DNA of 64,000 bases from Shinella zoogloeoides (GCF_022682305.1 NZ_CP093528.1:3593501-3657500); one strand, 5' to 3'; positions 26,579-36,921 are shown, counted from the first letter of the stretch. Notes: generated from the letters alone by a model not told the origin. A program made the numbers and translations.

Positions 26579-26596
26579 ATAGGTTAGAACCTATAT
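26577..26596. promoter_or_regulatory. Palindromic operator candidate of higBA
   Basis: ATATAGGTTAGAACCTATAT has 9-bp perfect arms around AG. It touches the higB start codon and the stop of the AlpA-like gene. It is probably the site where the HTH antitoxin binds, which would set expression of the whole downstream defence operon. Confidence 0.6.
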
Positions 26597-26893
26597 CCGG
26601 TCAATGGGAAGGATGCGGGGCGGTTCTGGCGATACCGTCGTGGTGCGACGGCAGCTTTTAGCCCAAGCGTCCAGATCATCGACTGCATAGCGGACCCATT
26701 TGCCGAACTTATGATAGGCGGGGCCTCCTCCGCGCGAGCGGTAGCACTCCAACGTATGTGCTTCGAGGGCGAGGTAGCGCGCCGCCGCGTCAGTGTCGAC
26801 GAAACGAACTGGTCCCGCCTCGTCGACGAACCTGGCGCGCTTGAGAATGTCCGGCGTTGGCCAGCGGCGATCCGGCTTTGCTCTATCGGACAT
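26591..26893 (-). CDS. AlpA-like small DNA-binding protein / excisionase candidate
   Basis: 100 aa from ATG 26893, overlapping the integrase stop by 11 nt. It contains VRFVDTDAAARYLALEAHTLECYRSRGGGPAYHKFGKWVRY, a MerR/AlpA-type winged helix-turn-helix ending in the usual YAVDDLDAWA. Such proteins next to integrases act as excisionase or directionality factor, or activate the integrase gene. Gene order integrase then AlpA supports this. Confidence 0.8.
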   Translation of the reverse strand: MSDRAKPDRRWPTPDILKRARFVDEAGPVRFVDTDAAARYLALEAHTLECYRSRGGGPAYHKFGKWVRYAVDDLDAWAKSCRRTTTVSPEPPRILPIDRI

Positions 26894-28298
26894 GACCGGC
26901 CTCCGTCGCTTCGGTGCGCTTCGAGCCAGGCGGAACCGAGCGGTTTTCGCCGCTGCGATGACGATAGGGTCTATAATTGCCGAGACGGGTGCGCGAGGTA
27001 TAGGCGCCATCTGCGAAGCCGAGGGGCTTCCCATCGGGGCCGACAGCAGGTTCTGCGAGTTCGACAACCGGAGCGACAGATGGCGGCTCCGGTGTGTTCA
27101 CCGGCTCGCGCGCAGGAGGCTGGATACCTCCAACGATGGACATACGCCTCTGCGCAACCGTTTCGGCCGCCGCCCTTACCGGATCATCCTCGGTGTGAAC
27201 GTACTTCATGAACATGGTGACGGTCTTGTGCGCCGTGAGTGCCATACCGACCTTCACCGGGATACCCGAGTTGGCGATGTCGGTGGCGGAGCGGTGACGG
27301 ATACCGTGGGTGCCGATGTGCGGTAGCCCGGCGCGCTGAAGAATGCGCCGCCAGCCCTGATAGTATGTGTGCTTCGACATCGGCAGGTTAGGGTCGAAGA
27401 CCGACGGGCATACGAATGGGGACTTCTCCAGCCGTGGCGCTGTCTTGAGTAGCCGAAGCGCTTCCGCGCTCATCGGCTTCGACATTCCGCCCGTCTTGCT
27501 GTCGGGCCAGACCACACGGTGGTTGTCGAAATCGATCCACGCCCATTCGAGTTGAAGGATTTCCGACATGCGCGCGGCGAACTCGAACTGAAGCCGGATG
27601 GCCAGAAGGATGAAAGGATGCTCCAACCCCTCGGCGTCGGCGCGGTCGAGATATTCGAAGAGCTTGCGCAGTTCGGCGTCGGTGATCAGGCGGGTCTTGC
27701 CGCGTTCCGGGTATTTCGGGACGTGCCGGCAAGGATTGGAGCCATCAGGACGCAGCCCCCAGACCTCCGCCATGTTGAACATCTTACGGACAGCCGCCAG
27801 GACCCGATTGGCGTTCGTCGGACTCTTGCCCATCTTCTTCATGAGATGAGCGATGTCCGCACGTGTGACGTCGGGCACCTTGAGTTGGCCTAGAATCGGG
27901 ATGATGTAGCGCTTGCCATAGCCCCGGTTGGAGTTGACCGTCGTGGGCTTGTTGCGGCTTTCCGAGTAGTCGGTGATGAAGCGATCGAACAGCTCCTTCA
28001 CTGTGAGCGCCTGTCGGGCCGCCGCACGCTCCGCACTTGGATCAACACCTCGGCGCACCTCCGCGAGCCAGTCTTGGGCGATGTTGCGCGCCTGCTCGAC
28101 AGTGATCTCGCCGTAGCGACCGATCGCGGGCTTTCGGCGCTGCCCATTGTGGGCGACGTAGGCCACCATGAAAATCTTGCGGCCGGCGGGGGTGACCTTG
28201 ACAAGAAAGCCGGGTATCGTCGTATCCCTGAGTTCGTAATCGCGCTCCTGCGGAGTTGCGGTGTCGACAGCAGTCTTTGTGAGTTTGATTTTGGGCAT
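26883..28298 (-). CDS. int: Tyrosine integrase of the integrative element
   Basis: 471 aa from ATG 28298 with GGAGG 7 nt upstream. It has an N-terminal arm-binding domain of the DUF4102 type (GFLVKVTPAGRKIFMVAYV), a SAM-like core-binding domain and a C-terminal catalytic domain. Catalytic residues are visible as Arg in AARMSEIL, His/Arg in THGIRHRS, and a His and the nucleophile Tyr in TAHKTVTMFMKYVH. A C-terminal tail of about 70 residues extends past the nucleophile. It is adjacent to the tRNA-like att site at 28476-28528. Confidence 0.95.
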   Translation of the reverse strand: MPKIKLTKTAVDTATPQERDYELRDTTIPGFLVKVTPAGRKIFMVAYVAHNGQRRKPAIGRYGEITVEQARNIAQDWLAEVRRGVDPSAERAAARQALTVKELFDRFITDYSESRNKPTTVNSNRGYGKRYIIPILGQLKVPDVTRADIAHLMKKMGKSPTNANRVLAAVRKMFNMAEVWGLRPDGSNPCRHVPKYPERGKTRLITDAELRKLFEYLDRADAEGLEHPFILLAIRLQFEFAARMSEILQLEWAWIDFDNHRVVWPDSKTGGMSKPMSAEALRLLKTAPRLEKSPFVCPSVFDPNLPMSKHTYYQGWRRILQRAGLPHIGTHGIRHRSATDIANSGIPVKVGMALTAHKTVTMFMKYVHTEDDPVRAAAETVAQRRMSIVGGIQPPAREPVNTPEPPSVAPVVELAEPAVGPDGKPLGFADGAYTSRTRLGNYRPYRHRSGENRSVPPGSKRTEATEAGHVR

Positions 28299-28334
28299 CC
28301 TAACCTCCGTTGAGGTCGGATTTCAGGTGCAACA

Positions 28335-28346
28335 TAGGTGCACCTA
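28335..28346. promoter_or_regulatory. Palindrome upstream of the integrase gene
   Basis: TAGGTGCACCTA is a perfect 12-bp palindrome 37 bp ahead of the integrase start. It may bind the AlpA-like factor or another regulator. Nothing else supports this. Confidence 0.3.
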
Positions 28347-28475
28347 GAAAGCCAACCGTGGCGTATCTCCGGCTAGGTATGTGTGCTCTGAAAACCGAAA
28401 AAAGCTAGTGCTGACAATCGGTTATCGTGAAATCGGATACTGCCGGATATACAAAGGATAGGGCATATCCGATCT

Positions 28476-28528
28476 CTCAAAATCGAGTTCCGAAAGGAGT
28501 GCTGGTTCGATTCCGGCATGGGGCACCA
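28476..28528 (+). other. Attachment site: tRNA-Leu 3'-end fragment (attR-type)
   Basis: From the anticodon loop (CTCAAAA) through a long variable arm (TTCCGAAAGGAGT), a T arm (GCTGGTTCGATTCCGGC) and an acceptor strand ending GGGGCACCA. The long variable arm and CAA in the loop point to tRNA-Leu(CAA). The upstream half of the cloverleaf is absent, so this is the duplicated 3' end left by integration. The element is to the left and the host sequence to the right. The 489-bp gap 28299-28787 holds this site and no gene. Confidence 0.8.
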
Positions 28529-28787
28529 ATTTGGCTTGAGCGCTTCTGATTTCTCAGCCATTTCAGGCGTAAGCGATCTCTTCGGCCTACAATGAGGCCT
28601 GCTTCGAGGCACGCCAGACTGAAAGCCGGCATATGGCATCCCACAGCCGCGATCGGTAGCGTCCTGATACAGAAGCGGTAAGCGATGCGCCAACGACCGT
28701 TTCAGGATGCAGGATACGAACCGGATTAACCGAGCCATGAGCCAAATCGCTCTCGCGCAGCAGGAGCTAATGTGGCCATAACGAACG

Positions 28788-30110
28788 TCAGATCGGCTCT
28801 TGCTCAGCTTTCCGTCTGGCCAGCGTGAAGGAAAACACAGCCGCAGCCACCAGAATGAAGAAGGATTCCCCAAGCGCGAGACGGTTATTGGAGTTCGTGG
28901 CTATGGTGCAAAAGAAAAAGAAGCTTAGGCTGTAGATGTAAGCGGCAAGACTTGAGGAAATGATCCCCCGACGGTGGACATCGTTCGTCCTGCGGGCCGC
29001 AGCCACGGCAAAAACGAAGAGGAAGAGCATACCGAGCAGCCCATGACGGACCATGATTTCAAGGTAACCGTTGTGGATCAGCGTGTAGCCGACATCGGCA
29101 TAGGTCGTTCCATACCACTTGTGAAGCCATTCATTACCCCACCCGACCCACGGCGCAGCCTGGATCAACTCTATGGCATTCGACCATAACTCCAGGCGCT
29201 CGCGCATTGAGGACGGGGTGGCCGGATCGACGATCGCCTTCTGCATCGCGGTGAGCGGCCCTTCTGTGGCGATAGTATCACTGGTTAGCTTTGTGGCCGC
29301 CTCCATGGTCGGCCCAGCTACTTTCTCCACGAAAGGCGCTGCGAACATCGCGGCAGCAGCGGCGGCAAGCAGCAAGACTCCCAAAAGGTGAAGCCTCCAC
29401 TTACCAGCATAGCGCAAAAGGCTGAGGATCCCCATGAAGGCGACCGTCGCGGCAAGCGCAAGCCACGCGCCCTTCGAGTGCGAACCCAACGCACCGATGA
29501 GACTGAGAACGGCTGTCGCAATGCCGATCGACAAGAAGAACCAGCGCATTCTGCCGCGAAGCCTTCCCGTCTCGGCGGCATGAAGTAGCCAGAAGACAGC
29601 ACTCAGGAACAGCATGCAACTGCCGATTCCGGCGTGGATAGGGTTATGATGATAAAACGGGGCGGCCCGTTGCCCTGAAAGAAGCGTAGGGAAATCCAGG
29701 GTCAGTATCAAACCAAAAAACCCGCAAACAACAAGCAACGTTGCAGCAGAAAAGACATGGCGCCGGGTGTTATAGAGGGCAACGCCCATGAGCGGGAAGA
29801 AAATCGGAAAAATATAAAGCCACTCCGAAGCCCCTCTTTCGCCCAAAACGAATACGCCGAACGCAAAACGACCCGCTGCGTATACCGCCCACGCATAGCA
29901 CAAAAGCGCAAGCCAATCGCGTGAAAGCCACCTTACATCCGCCCGATGCGAAACGAGCGCAAAAATCACGAGAGCGATGGTCACATAGCGATAGACGTCA
30001 CTCTCGATGAGCATGGCCGACGCCATGATTGCCCAGAGCATGGAAAACAGGGGAGCACGCGCGCGTTCACACGCGCCCCCTCGAAAATCAGCCGTTGTGC
30101 ACATAGGCAA
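28788..30110 (-). CDS. O-antigen ligase / Wzy-like membrane protein
   Basis: 440 aa with about ten hydrophobic segments. A large periplasmic loop (about 250-330, including PATPSSMRERLELWSNAIEL and APWVGWGNEWLHKW) and the GSHSKGAWLAL motif are typical of the Wzy_C/O-antigen ligase family. The protein either polymerises repeat units or attaches glycan to a carrier. The start is uncertain: ATG 30110 lies inside the end of the GT25 gene, and internal ATGs (e.g. MLWAIMASAM) are possible. It pairs with the GT25 gene and is divergent from the rml operon. Confidence 0.85.
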   Translation of the reverse strand: MPMCTTADFRGGACERARAPLFSMLWAIMASAMLIESDVYRYVTIALVIFALVSHRADVRWLSRDWLALLCYAWAVYAAGRFAFGVFVLGERGASEWLYIFPIFFPLMGVALYNTRRHVFSAATLLVVCGFFGLILTLDFPTLLSGQRAAPFYHHNPIHAGIGSCMLFLSAVFWLLHAAETGRLRGRMRWFFLSIGIATAVLSLIGALGSHSKGAWLALAATVAFMGILSLLRYAGKWRLHLLGVLLLAAAAAAMFAAPFVEKVAGPTMEAATKLTSDTIATEGPLTAMQKAIVDPATPSSMRERLELWSNAIELIQAAPWVGWGNEWLHKWYGTTYADVGYTLIHNGYLEIMVRHGLLGMLFLFVFAVAAARRTNDVHRRGIISSSLAAYIYSLSFFFFCTIATNSNNRLALGESFFILVAAAVFSFTLARRKAEQEPI

Positions 30111-30822
30111 TCCTGCGGGCGGCTTCGACGATGCGGATGCCGTAGGTCCTTAACCGCTTCCACCATGGAAATTTTGAAGCTCGATAGGCTGACTGCGTGG
30201 CAATCGTTGTCCCGTCTCGCGTAGGAGAAGCTACATCCTGACGCGTCGTGTAAATGCGCACACCAGAAGCCCAGCCTCGTTCGAGTGCAACATCCCACGG
30301 GTACTCCATGATTTTCAAGCCTTCGATCAGCCTTTCGGCGCCTAGATGTGTGACCACATAGCACGCAGCCGAGCCTTGGGGGCCATGCATCGTACGGCCA
30401 ATTTCATCGCCCGTTCTCGACACCACGGCACGCTTGAAACCGACAATACGATGATTGAAAAGCTTTATAACATCCGCCTCCGGTAGAGCTTCGACGGCAG
30501 ATCCAGCGCGAACGAGAAGGTCCGCAGAAAGCTCGATATCATCTTCTACGATGACACCCACCGGCTCGCCGGTTTGATAAAAGGCGGCGAGGGCTTCGAG
30601 ATGGCTGCGATAACAACCGTATTCGCCGGGCAAGATCGTACGACCGTTGTTACGCTCGAAGGCCCGCATATCGCAATCAATGCGGTCCTCAGGCAATATC
30701 GCCGCACCATTGTGACCGGGCACGCGAGAAAGGGGAAGACCAAGGGCTTCCGCCTGACGGGACAGTACGTTCCAGCGATCAATTGAACGGTCGAGATTGA
30801 TCGCGTAGATACGAAGACTCAT
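30088..30822 (-). CDS. Glycosyltransferase family 25 (LPS-type)
   Basis: 244 aa from ATG 30822 (MSLRIYAINLDRSIDRW). The family signature is YAINLDRSIDRW at the start, then LPGEYGCYRSHLEALAAF and the metal-binding VIVEDDIEL. GT25 enzymes transfer galactose or related sugars onto lipopolysaccharide or capsule. Its last codons overlap the ligase-like gene. The 302-bp gap up to rmlB (30823-31124) must hold two divergent promoters; no clear motif was seen. Confidence 0.88.
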   Translation of the reverse strand: MSLRIYAINLDRSIDRWNVLSRQAEALGLPLSRVPGHNGAAILPEDRIDCDMRAFERNNGRTILPGEYGCYRSHLEALAAFYQTGEPVGVIVEDDIELSADLLVRAGSAVEALPEADVIKLFNHRIVGFKRAVVSRTGDEIGRTMHGPQGSAACYVVTHLGAERLIEGLKIMEYPWDVALERGWASGVRIYTTRQDVASPTRDGTTIATQSAYRASKFPWWKRLRTYGIRIVEAARRIAYVHNG

Positions 30823-31124
30823 TTCCAACCATTTTCCCGAGATATCGCGCGCGTAAGCCTCGACTTTCCGGCAGCGCGTACTACTTTCGGCTCGACTTTG
30901 CAACCGGCAAGGCGCGTTTCGATTTCAAAGTGGAACGGACGCGATCATCCTGCGAACGATTGCAATGAGGAGGGGATGTGATATGTGTCGAGATGCCTCG
31001 GTCCGAGACTTGCACATTCAGGGCGCCCTGCGCTTGTTTATAACGGACATCTTAACTTGGCGGCGCACAGCCGGCATACAGACAGTGTACCGGATTTCCA
31101 GCAGTATCAGGCAGTTTGAACGAA

Positions 31125-32201
31125 ATGAAAATTCTTGTAACCGGTGGATATGGCTTTATCGGCTCCGCCGTTGTTCACGATCTGCTTGCCCGACCGGGTG
31201 TGTCAGTTGTCAACGTGGACAAGCTCACTTATGCGGCAAACAAACTCTCGCTTGCAGACGTGGAAAAACGAGCTGACTACAGTTTCGCAAATATCGATAT
31301 TTGCGACGGACATGCGCTTGCCGCGATATTCGAGCAACACAAGCCTGATGCGGTCATGCATCTGGCGGCAGAATCACATGTAGACCGCTCTATCGATGAG
31401 CCCGCCGCATTCATTCAAACCAATGTCCTCGGCACCTCTGTTCTGTTGGAGTGCGCACGGCGATATTGGTCTAGGCTTCCGCCGGATAGACAGGGCAGCT
31501 TCAGATTCCTGCACATCTCCACCGACGAGGTATTCGGCGACCTCGAGCCAGACGCGCCAGCATTCTCCGAAGCATCGCGCTATGAGCCAAGCTCACCCTA
31601 TTCTGCCAGCAAGGCAGGGTCTGACCATCTGGTGCGAGCCTGGCATCGCACTTATGGACTCCCCGTTCTGGTGACCAATTGCTCGAACAATTACGGGCCC
31701 CGCCACTTTCCGGAAAAGCTTGTTCCCCATATGATTCTGAACGCTCTCGCCGGCAAACCGCTACCGGTCTATGGCGACGGTAGAAACGTTCGGGACTGGC
31801 TGTTTGTCGAGGATCACGCCCGCGCCTTATTCACCGTGCTGGCCCATGGCACCGTCGGACAGACCTACATGGTTGGAGGACACAACGAATGGCGTAACAT
31901 CGACCTCGTTCGCGCCATTTGCAGCGAACTGAACCGCCAGGCTCCTGAAAGGCTCGAAGGCATACGCGACTACGCCGACCTTATTACGTTTGTCGCCGAC
32001 CGCCCAGGCCATGATCGGCGTTACGGCGTTGATGCAGGCAAAATCGAGCGCGAACTCGGCTGGGTTCCGCAGGAGACCTTGCAATCCGGCCTAGCCAAAA
32101 CTGTAGCCTGGTATCTGTCCAATCCGCAGTGGTGGCGACCGCTGGTCGCTGGCGATTATCGTCTCGAGCGGCTGGGATTAGCGGGAGGAGCGGATCGATG
32201 A
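31125..32201 (+). CDS. rmlB: dTDP-glucose 4,6-dehydratase
   Basis: 358 aa from ATG 31125 ([17 protein letters not shown]). It has the NAD-binding GGYGFIGS, the catalytic STDEVFGDL (Thr-Asp-Glu) and [12 protein letters not shown] (Tyr-x3-Lys), as in RmlB. It converts dTDP-glucose to dTDP-4-keto-6-deoxyglucose in the cytoplasm, the branch point toward 3-amino sugars here, since no rmlC or rmlD is present. The stop overlaps rmlA (ATGA). Confidence 0.96.
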   Translation: MKILVTGGYGFIGSAVVHDLLARPGVSVVNVDKLTYAANKLSLADVEKRADYSFANIDICDGHALAAIFEQHKPDAVMHLAAESHVDRSIDEPAAFIQTNVLGTSVLLECARRYWSRLPPDRQGSFRFLHISTDEVFGDLEPDAPAFSEASRYEPSSPYSASKAGSDHLVRAWHRTYGLPVLVTNCSNNYGPRHFPEKLVPHMILNALAGKPLPVYGDGRNVRDWLFVEDHARALFTVLAHGTVGQTYMVGGHNEWRNIDLVRAICSELNRQAPERLEGIRDYADLITFVADRPGHDRRYGVDAGKIERELGWVPQETLQSGLAKTVAWYLSNPQWWRPLVAGDYRLERLGLAGGADR

Positions 32202-33070
32202 AGGGTATCGTGTTGGCTGGCGGCTCAGGAACCCGCCTCTATCCGATTACGCAAGGCGTTTCCAAGCAGCTTTTGCCGATCTATGACAAGCCGATGATTT
32301 ATTATCCGCTGTCGGTGCTTATGTTGGCAGGCATTCGCGAGATCATGCTTGTTACCACCCCGCAGGACCAAGACAATTTCCGCCGCCTGCTGGGAGACGG
32401 ATCGCAGTTCGGCATTACCTTGACTTATGCCGTTCAAGAGCGACCGGACGGTTTGGCGCAAGCCTTCCTCATTGGAGAGGAATTCCTGAGCGGGCAAGGC
32501 GCGGCACTGGTTCTGGGAGATAATATATTCTACGGCCAGGGCTTTTCTCCCATGCTTCGCTCCGCTGCTGCCCTGACATCCGGCGCGACAATTTTCGCCT
32601 ATCGTGTCAAAGATCCGGAACGGTTCGGCGTCGTCACGTTCGATCAGGATGGCAGGGTGACCGGCATGGAGGAAAAGCCCCAGCAGCCAAAATCCAATTT
32701 CGCAGTTACAGGTCTTTATTTTTGCGACGCTGAGGTATGCGACATTGCACGGACTGTGCGCCCTTCAGCGCGCGGAGAATTAGAGATTTCGAGTGTGATC
32801 GAGGCTTATCTCGCGCGCGGCGCGCTGCGCACCAAGGTCTTGGGGCGCGGTTTTGCGTGGCTCGACACCGGTACGCACGAAAGCTTGCTAGAGGCGGCCC
32901 ATTTCGTGGAAACGGTGGAGAGCCGACAAGGCCTGAAGATCGCTTGCCTTGAGGAAATCGCACTCCATAATGGCTGGATTACTCGCGCCCAGATTCGCGA
33001 GGCGGGACACCGCCTAGACAAGACCAGCTACGGGCAATATCTCCTGTCCCTATCAGAGGCTTCCCCATGA
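32198..33070 (+). CDS. rmlA: Glucose-1-phosphate thymidylyltransferase
   Basis: 290 aa from ATG 32198 with GGGAGGAG ribosome site. It has [45 protein letters not shown] and the C-terminal [14 protein letters not shown], all hallmarks of RmlA. It makes dTDP-glucose from dTTP and glucose-1-phosphate. Gene order rmlB-rmlA followed at once by the ketoisomerase-acetyltransferase indicates a dedicated sugar-nucleotide pathway. Confidence 0.97.
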   Translation: MKGIVLAGGSGTRLYPITQGVSKQLLPIYDKPMIYYPLSVLMLAGIREIMLVTTPQDQDNFRRLLGDGSQFGITLTYAVQERPDGLAQAFLIGEEFLSGQGAALVLGDNIFYGQGFSPMLRSAAALTSGATIFAYRVKDPERFGVVTFDQDGRVTGMEEKPQQPKSNFAVTGLYFCDAEVCDIARTVRPSARGELEISSVIEAYLARGALRTKVLGRGFAWLDTGTHESLLEAAHFVETVESRQGLKIACLEEIALHNGWITRAQIREAGHRLDKTSYGQYLLSLSEASP

Positions 33071-33951
33071 GCTTGGTTCGCTGGATCGACCTCAAATCCC
33101 TCACCGATGCACGCGGACAACTCTGCGTCGCAGAAGCCGGAGCACAGGTCCCTTTTACTATCCGCCGCGTCTACTATCTATGCGATCCACAACCAGACGA
33201 ACCGCGCGGCTTTCACGCCCACAAGGCGCTCGAACAGGTTGCCATCTGTGTTGCCGGTGCCTGCAGCTTCGTTCTGGACGACGGCCGGAAACGCGAGAAC
33301 GTCCGGTTAGACGACCCGACTCGAGGTCTCTATGTTGGCCCCATGTTATGGCGTGAAATGCATGATTTTACGCCCGATTGCGTGTTGCTGGTCTTGGCCA
33401 GCGCTATCTACGATGAAGCGGACTACATACGCGACTATGGTGAGTTTATCGAAGCGACGAAAAACGGAAACGAGGATGCCCCATTTATCCACCAATTGGC
33501 GGATGTACGTGAAGTAACTATTGGCGCACGGAGCCGCATTTGGCAATTTGTTGTTATTTTGGACAAAGCGGTTATCGGATCTGATTGCAACATCTGTGCC
33601 CACGTCTTAATCGAGGGTGGTACTATTATTGGTGATAGGGTGACCATAAAGTCCGGCGTTCAAGTTTGGGATGGGGTAACTTTGGAAAATGATGTGTTCA
33701 TTGGACCGAATGTGACTTTCGCCAATGACCCATTTCCTCGTTCGCGCCAAAAGCCATCGGCCTATTCCCGTACGATTGTTAAGTCAGGAGCCAGCATCGG
33801 CGCCAATGCCACCATACTTCCGGGCGTCACTGTTGGTGCAAATGCAATGGTTGGTGCCGGGTCCTTGGTATCGCGAAATGTCCCCGACGGAGCAGTCGTA
33901 ATTGGCAATCCAGCCCGCGTTTTACGTACACTTTCAGCGGAATCCGAATGA
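33067..33951 (+). CDS. Bifunctional dTDP-sugar 3,4-ketoisomerase / N-acetyltransferase (FdtD type)
   Basis: 294 aa. Residues 1-135 form a cupin ketoisomerase of FdtA/QdtA type ([45 protein letters not shown]). Residues about 150-290 form a left-handed beta helix acetyltransferase with hexapeptide repeats ([33 protein letters not shown]). The same fusion is known from Shewanella denitrificans FdtD. Together with the aminotransferase next door it should give dTDP-3-acetamido-3,6-dideoxy-galactose or -glucose. Overlaps both neighbours by ATGA. Which epimer forms cannot be read from the sequence. Confidence 0.88.
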   Translation: MSLVRWIDLKSLTDARGQLCVAEAGAQVPFTIRRVYYLCDPQPDEPRGFHAHKALEQVAICVAGACSFVLDDGRKRENVRLDDPTRGLYVGPMLWREMHDFTPDCVLLVLASAIYDEADYIRDYGEFIEATKNGNEDAPFIHQLADVREVTIGARSRIWQFVVILDKAVIGSDCNICAHVLIEGGTIIGDRVTIKSGVQVWDGVTLENDVFIGPNVTFANDPFPRSRQKPSAYSRTIVKSGASIGANATILPGVTVGANAMVGAGSLVSRNVPDGAVVIGNPARVLRTLSAESE

Positions 33952-35060
33952 CGATCCCCTTCCTCGACCTCAAATCCATCAATCTGCAAGACAAGGCTAC
34001 TTTCCATGATGCGCTCGAGCGCGTCCTTGAAAGCGGCTGGTTGATTATGGGCAGGGAAATGGCTGTCTTCGAGGCAGCTTTTGCTAACTATTGCGGCAGT
34101 ACGTATGCACTTGGCGTCGGGAACGGACTGGAAGCCCTACATCTGGTGCTGCGCGCCTGGGGCATCGGCCCAGGCGACGAGGTCATCGTGCCCGCCAACA
34201 CCTATATCGCCACCTGGCTGGCGGTGACCTACGCGGGCGCCACGCCCGTGCCTGTGGAACCGGTGGATAGGACTTTCAATATCGATCCGGCCCTAATCGA
34301 GGCGGCAATCACTCCGCGAACCAAAGCGATCGTAGCCGTGCACCTCTACGGCCAGCCAGCCGACATGGACACGATTGGCGACATCGCACGGCGCCACGGA
34401 ATCAAGATTTTGGAGGACGCCGCACAGGCGCAGGGAGCCCGCTGGCGCGGTCGGAGAACCGGCGCACTCGGCGACGCAGCGGGATTCAGCTTCTATCCCG
34501 GCAAGAATCTGGGTGCGCTAGGCGACGCCGGCGCGATAACGACTGATGACGCTGAGTTGGCGCAGTCCCTTGACATGCTGCGCAACTATGGGTCGCGACA
34601 TAAATACGAGAATGAGGTGCTTGGCTTCAACAGCCGTCTTGACGAACTTCAAGCAGCCTTCCTCAGCGCTAAGCTACCGCGATTGGATGCAGACAACGAT
34701 AGGCGTACCGCGATTGCCGCCCGCTATTGCGAATCGCTAGCCGATATCGAAGACCTGACCTTGCCCTACGTCGCCATAGGCGCCGAACCCGCTTGGCACC
34801 TTTTCGTGATCCGCAGCGCCCGGCGCGGGACCTTGCAGCAATTTCTGAAGAAGCGCGATATCGGCACGCTCATTCATTATCCCATTCCGCCGCACCTACA
34901 GAAGGCCTATTCGTATCTGGGCTATAAGCTAGGCGATTTCCCAATAAGCGAGGCCATGCATGCCGAGGTCCTCAGCCTGCCTATCGGCCCCACCATGACC
35001 GACAGCGACGTCGATCTCGTGATCGACGCGATACGGGCCTTCCACAGGCCCATTTCGTGA
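33948..35060 (+). CDS. dTDP-3-keto-6-deoxyhexose 3-aminotransferase (FdtB/QdtB-like)
   Basis: 370 aa, DegT/DnrJ/EryC1/StrS family. It has [22 protein letters not shown] near the N-terminus, the aspartate region in [12 protein letters not shown], and the PLP lysine in [13 protein letters not shown]. It transfers an amino group from glutamate to C3 of the 3-keto sugar made by the ketoisomerase half of the preceding protein. ATGA/GTGA overlaps on both sides couple it to fdtD-like and wzx genes. Confidence 0.93.
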   Translation: MTIPFLDLKSINLQDKATFHDALERVLESGWLIMGREMAVFEAAFANYCGSTYALGVGNGLEALHLVLRAWGIGPGDEVIVPANTYIATWLAVTYAGATPVPVEPVDRTFNIDPALIEAAITPRTKAIVAVHLYGQPADMDTIGDIARRHGIKILEDAAQAQGARWRGRRTGALGDAAGFSFYPGKNLGALGDAGAITTDDAELAQSLDMLRNYGSRHKYENEVLGFNSRLDELQAAFLSAKLPRLDADNDRRTAIAARYCESLADIEDLTLPYVAIGAEPAWHLFVIRSARRGTLQQFLKKRDIGTLIHYPIPPHLQKAYSYLGYKLGDFPISEAMHAEVLSLPIGPTMTDSDVDLVIDAIRAFHRPIS

Positions 35061-36301
35061 CTCTTATCAAAACCAGCCTTCTCAATGCGATTGCCGTCGG
35101 CATTCGCATTTTGAACGCGATCGCCCTCAACAAGATACTGGCCATTTATGTTGGACCGGCTGGCTACGCTATAATCGGCCAGTTTCAGAGCCTTGTAGCG
35201 ATACTCACGACTTTCGCCAGCGGCGCGGTCAATGCCGGGGTAACGAAGCGAACAGCCCAGTATTTTGACGATGAGACTAGGCAGATCGGCACGTGGCGCA
35301 CGGCAGGCACGATCTGCATTGTCGGAAGTGTGCTAACGGGGATGTTGCTGATTGCCATAAGCGCGCCATTGTCGGCAATGGTGCTGGGGGACAGCGCTTT
35401 ATGGGACGCCTTCCTCTGGCTAGGCTTCAGCTTGCTGTTTATTGCACTCAACGGGCTGTTGCTTGCCATTCTCAACGGCAAGAAGCAGATAGGGCTATTT
35501 GTCCTTATTAATATTACAGGCAGCCTCATCGGGCTGATTCTTATTGGCACGCTGACGATCTGGCTAGGCTTGCGCGGCGCGCTGATCGCACTCTCCCTCA
35601 ATCAGGCAATCATTTTCTTCGTTTCTGCAGCGCTATGCCTGCGCCAGCCCTGGTTGCGCCCCTCCATGCTATTTGGCCGCATCGATAACGAGGCACTGCG
35701 CGAATTACTCAAGTTCACAGCCATGGCCCTGACCTCAGCCGCCGTGATTCCGCTAACGCAGATCCTTATCCGTCAACATCTGGCCGGCCAGTTCGGTGCC
35801 ATCTACGCCGGTTATTGGGAAGCCTTGATGCGGATTAGCAGCCTGTATCTCATGGTCGTCACCGTTCCGCTCTCAGTCTACTATATGCCGCGCCTTGCAG
35901 AAATCCGCGACGCAAACGAGATAAAGCGGGAAATCATGCACGGCTGCCGCCTGCTCATCCCGCTCACCGCTATCAGTGCTTTTGCCATCTACCTACTGCG
36001 CGATTTCATCGTTGCCATGCTATTCACTTCCGATTTCGCTCCCATGACTGCACTCTTCCGCTGGCAGATGACAGGCGATGTGGTAAAGATTTGCGGGTGG
36101 CTCTTAGGTTACGTTCTCCTAGCGCGCGGACTGGCTCGCGTTTTCATCTTAACCGAGATTACCTTCGGCGCCCTATGGTACGTACTGGTGGTGATAGGGA
36201 CTCAAAAACTTGGGGTAGAAGGCGCACAAATAGCTTATGCAGTCAATCACACGCTGCATTTCGCCTTTATGATTTCCTATATAAGTAGAAATATAAAATG
36301 A
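35057..36301 (+). CDS. wzx: O-antigen flippase (Wzx-like)
   Basis: 414 aa from GTG 35057. About 12 transmembrane segments and the MATE/MOP-type start [38 protein letters not shown], as in polysaccharide transporters (RfbX/WzxE type). It should flip undecaprenyl-linked repeat units across the inner membrane. Its stop overlaps the acetyltransferase gene (ATGA). GC content drops through this gene into the following ones. Confidence 0.9.
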   Translation: MTLIKTSLLNAIAVGIRILNAIALNKILAIYVGPAGYAIIGQFQSLVAILTTFASGAVNAGVTKRTAQYFDDETRQIGTWRTAGTICIVGSVLTGMLLIAISAPLSAMVLGDSALWDAFLWLGFSLLFIALNGLLLAILNGKKQIGLFVLINITGSLIGLILIGTLTIWLGLRGALIALSLNQAIIFFVSAALCLRQPWLRPSMLFGRIDNEALRELLKFTAMALTSAAVIPLTQILIRQHLAGQFGAIYAGYWEALMRISSLYLMVVTVPLSVYYMPRLAEIRDANEIKREIMHGCRLLIPLTAISAFAIYLLRDFIVAMLFTSDFAPMTALFRWQMTGDVVKICGWLLGYVLLARGLARVFILTEITFGALWYVLVVIGTQKLGVEGAQIAYAVNHTLHFAFMISYISRNIK

Positions 36302-36921
36302 AATTACTTCGGAAAATTCAGAATCGCTTGCATTTTATATTGATAAAATCATCACAGATCCCGCGTCGGTTCTTCTATTTCTTACTTTCAAATAACCGTC
36401 CAGCTCGGAATCTCTCCAAAAGTATACAACCAACAATACTTTTAGGAAAAGGAAAAATTTTCCTCGGAAAATGCAATCTGGGGGTGTGGCCTTCTGCACA
36501 TTTCCTTAGCGGCAGCATCTACATCGAAGCCCGAGAGATTACAGCTGTGGTGCTGATTGAAGATGGCGTCTGGATCAACAATGAAGCCGTTATTATTGCG
36601 CAGCGCGAGACGATCCGAATCAAGGCTCAAACTTTAATCGGGACCAATTTTACCGTCTACGACTCCGATTTCCACGACCTTCATCCACAACGTCGTCTAG
36701 ATGGCAGTATCCGCACCGCTCCCGTAACTATTGGCTCCAACGTATTTATTGGATCACATGTGACGGTATTAAAAGGAGTGACAATCGGTGAAAACTCTGT
36801 CATCTCCAGTGGAGCGGTCGTCAGTACTGATATCCCGGCCAATGTCATCGCAGGCGGCATTCCGGCCCGGGTAATTGGCCGCATACCAGACTCCAGGCTA
36901 GATCATGACACAAATCACTGA
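36298..36921 (+). CDS. Hexapeptide-repeat O-acetyltransferase (WbbJ/LbH family)
   Basis: 207 aa. The first 60 residues are basic and amphipathic. From about residue 80 a left-handed beta helix is visible (VLIEDGVWINNEAVIIAQRE, GSNVFIGSHVTVLKGVTIGE) with the C-terminal IPANVIAGGIPARVIG typical of acetyltransferases. It probably acetylates the repeat unit. Overlaps wzx by 4 nt and the GT2 gene by 17 nt. Local sequence is AT-rich. Confidence 0.88.
   Translation: MKLLRKIQNRLHFILIKSSQIPRRFFYFLLSNNRPARNLSKSIQPTILLGKGKIFLGKCNLGVWPSAHFLSGSIYIEAREITAVVLIEDGVWINNEAVIIAQRETIRIKAQTLIGTNFTVYDSDFHDLHPQRRLDGSIRTAPVTIGSNVFIGSHVTVLKGVTIGENSVISSGAVVSTDIPANVIAGGIPARVIGRIPDSRLDHDTNH

Noticed and set aside
28373..28873. 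Leftward 166-codon frame across the att site
   Set aside because: It translates through the tRNA fragment (the MPESNQHSF-type string arises from tRNA antisense) and has no ribosome site.
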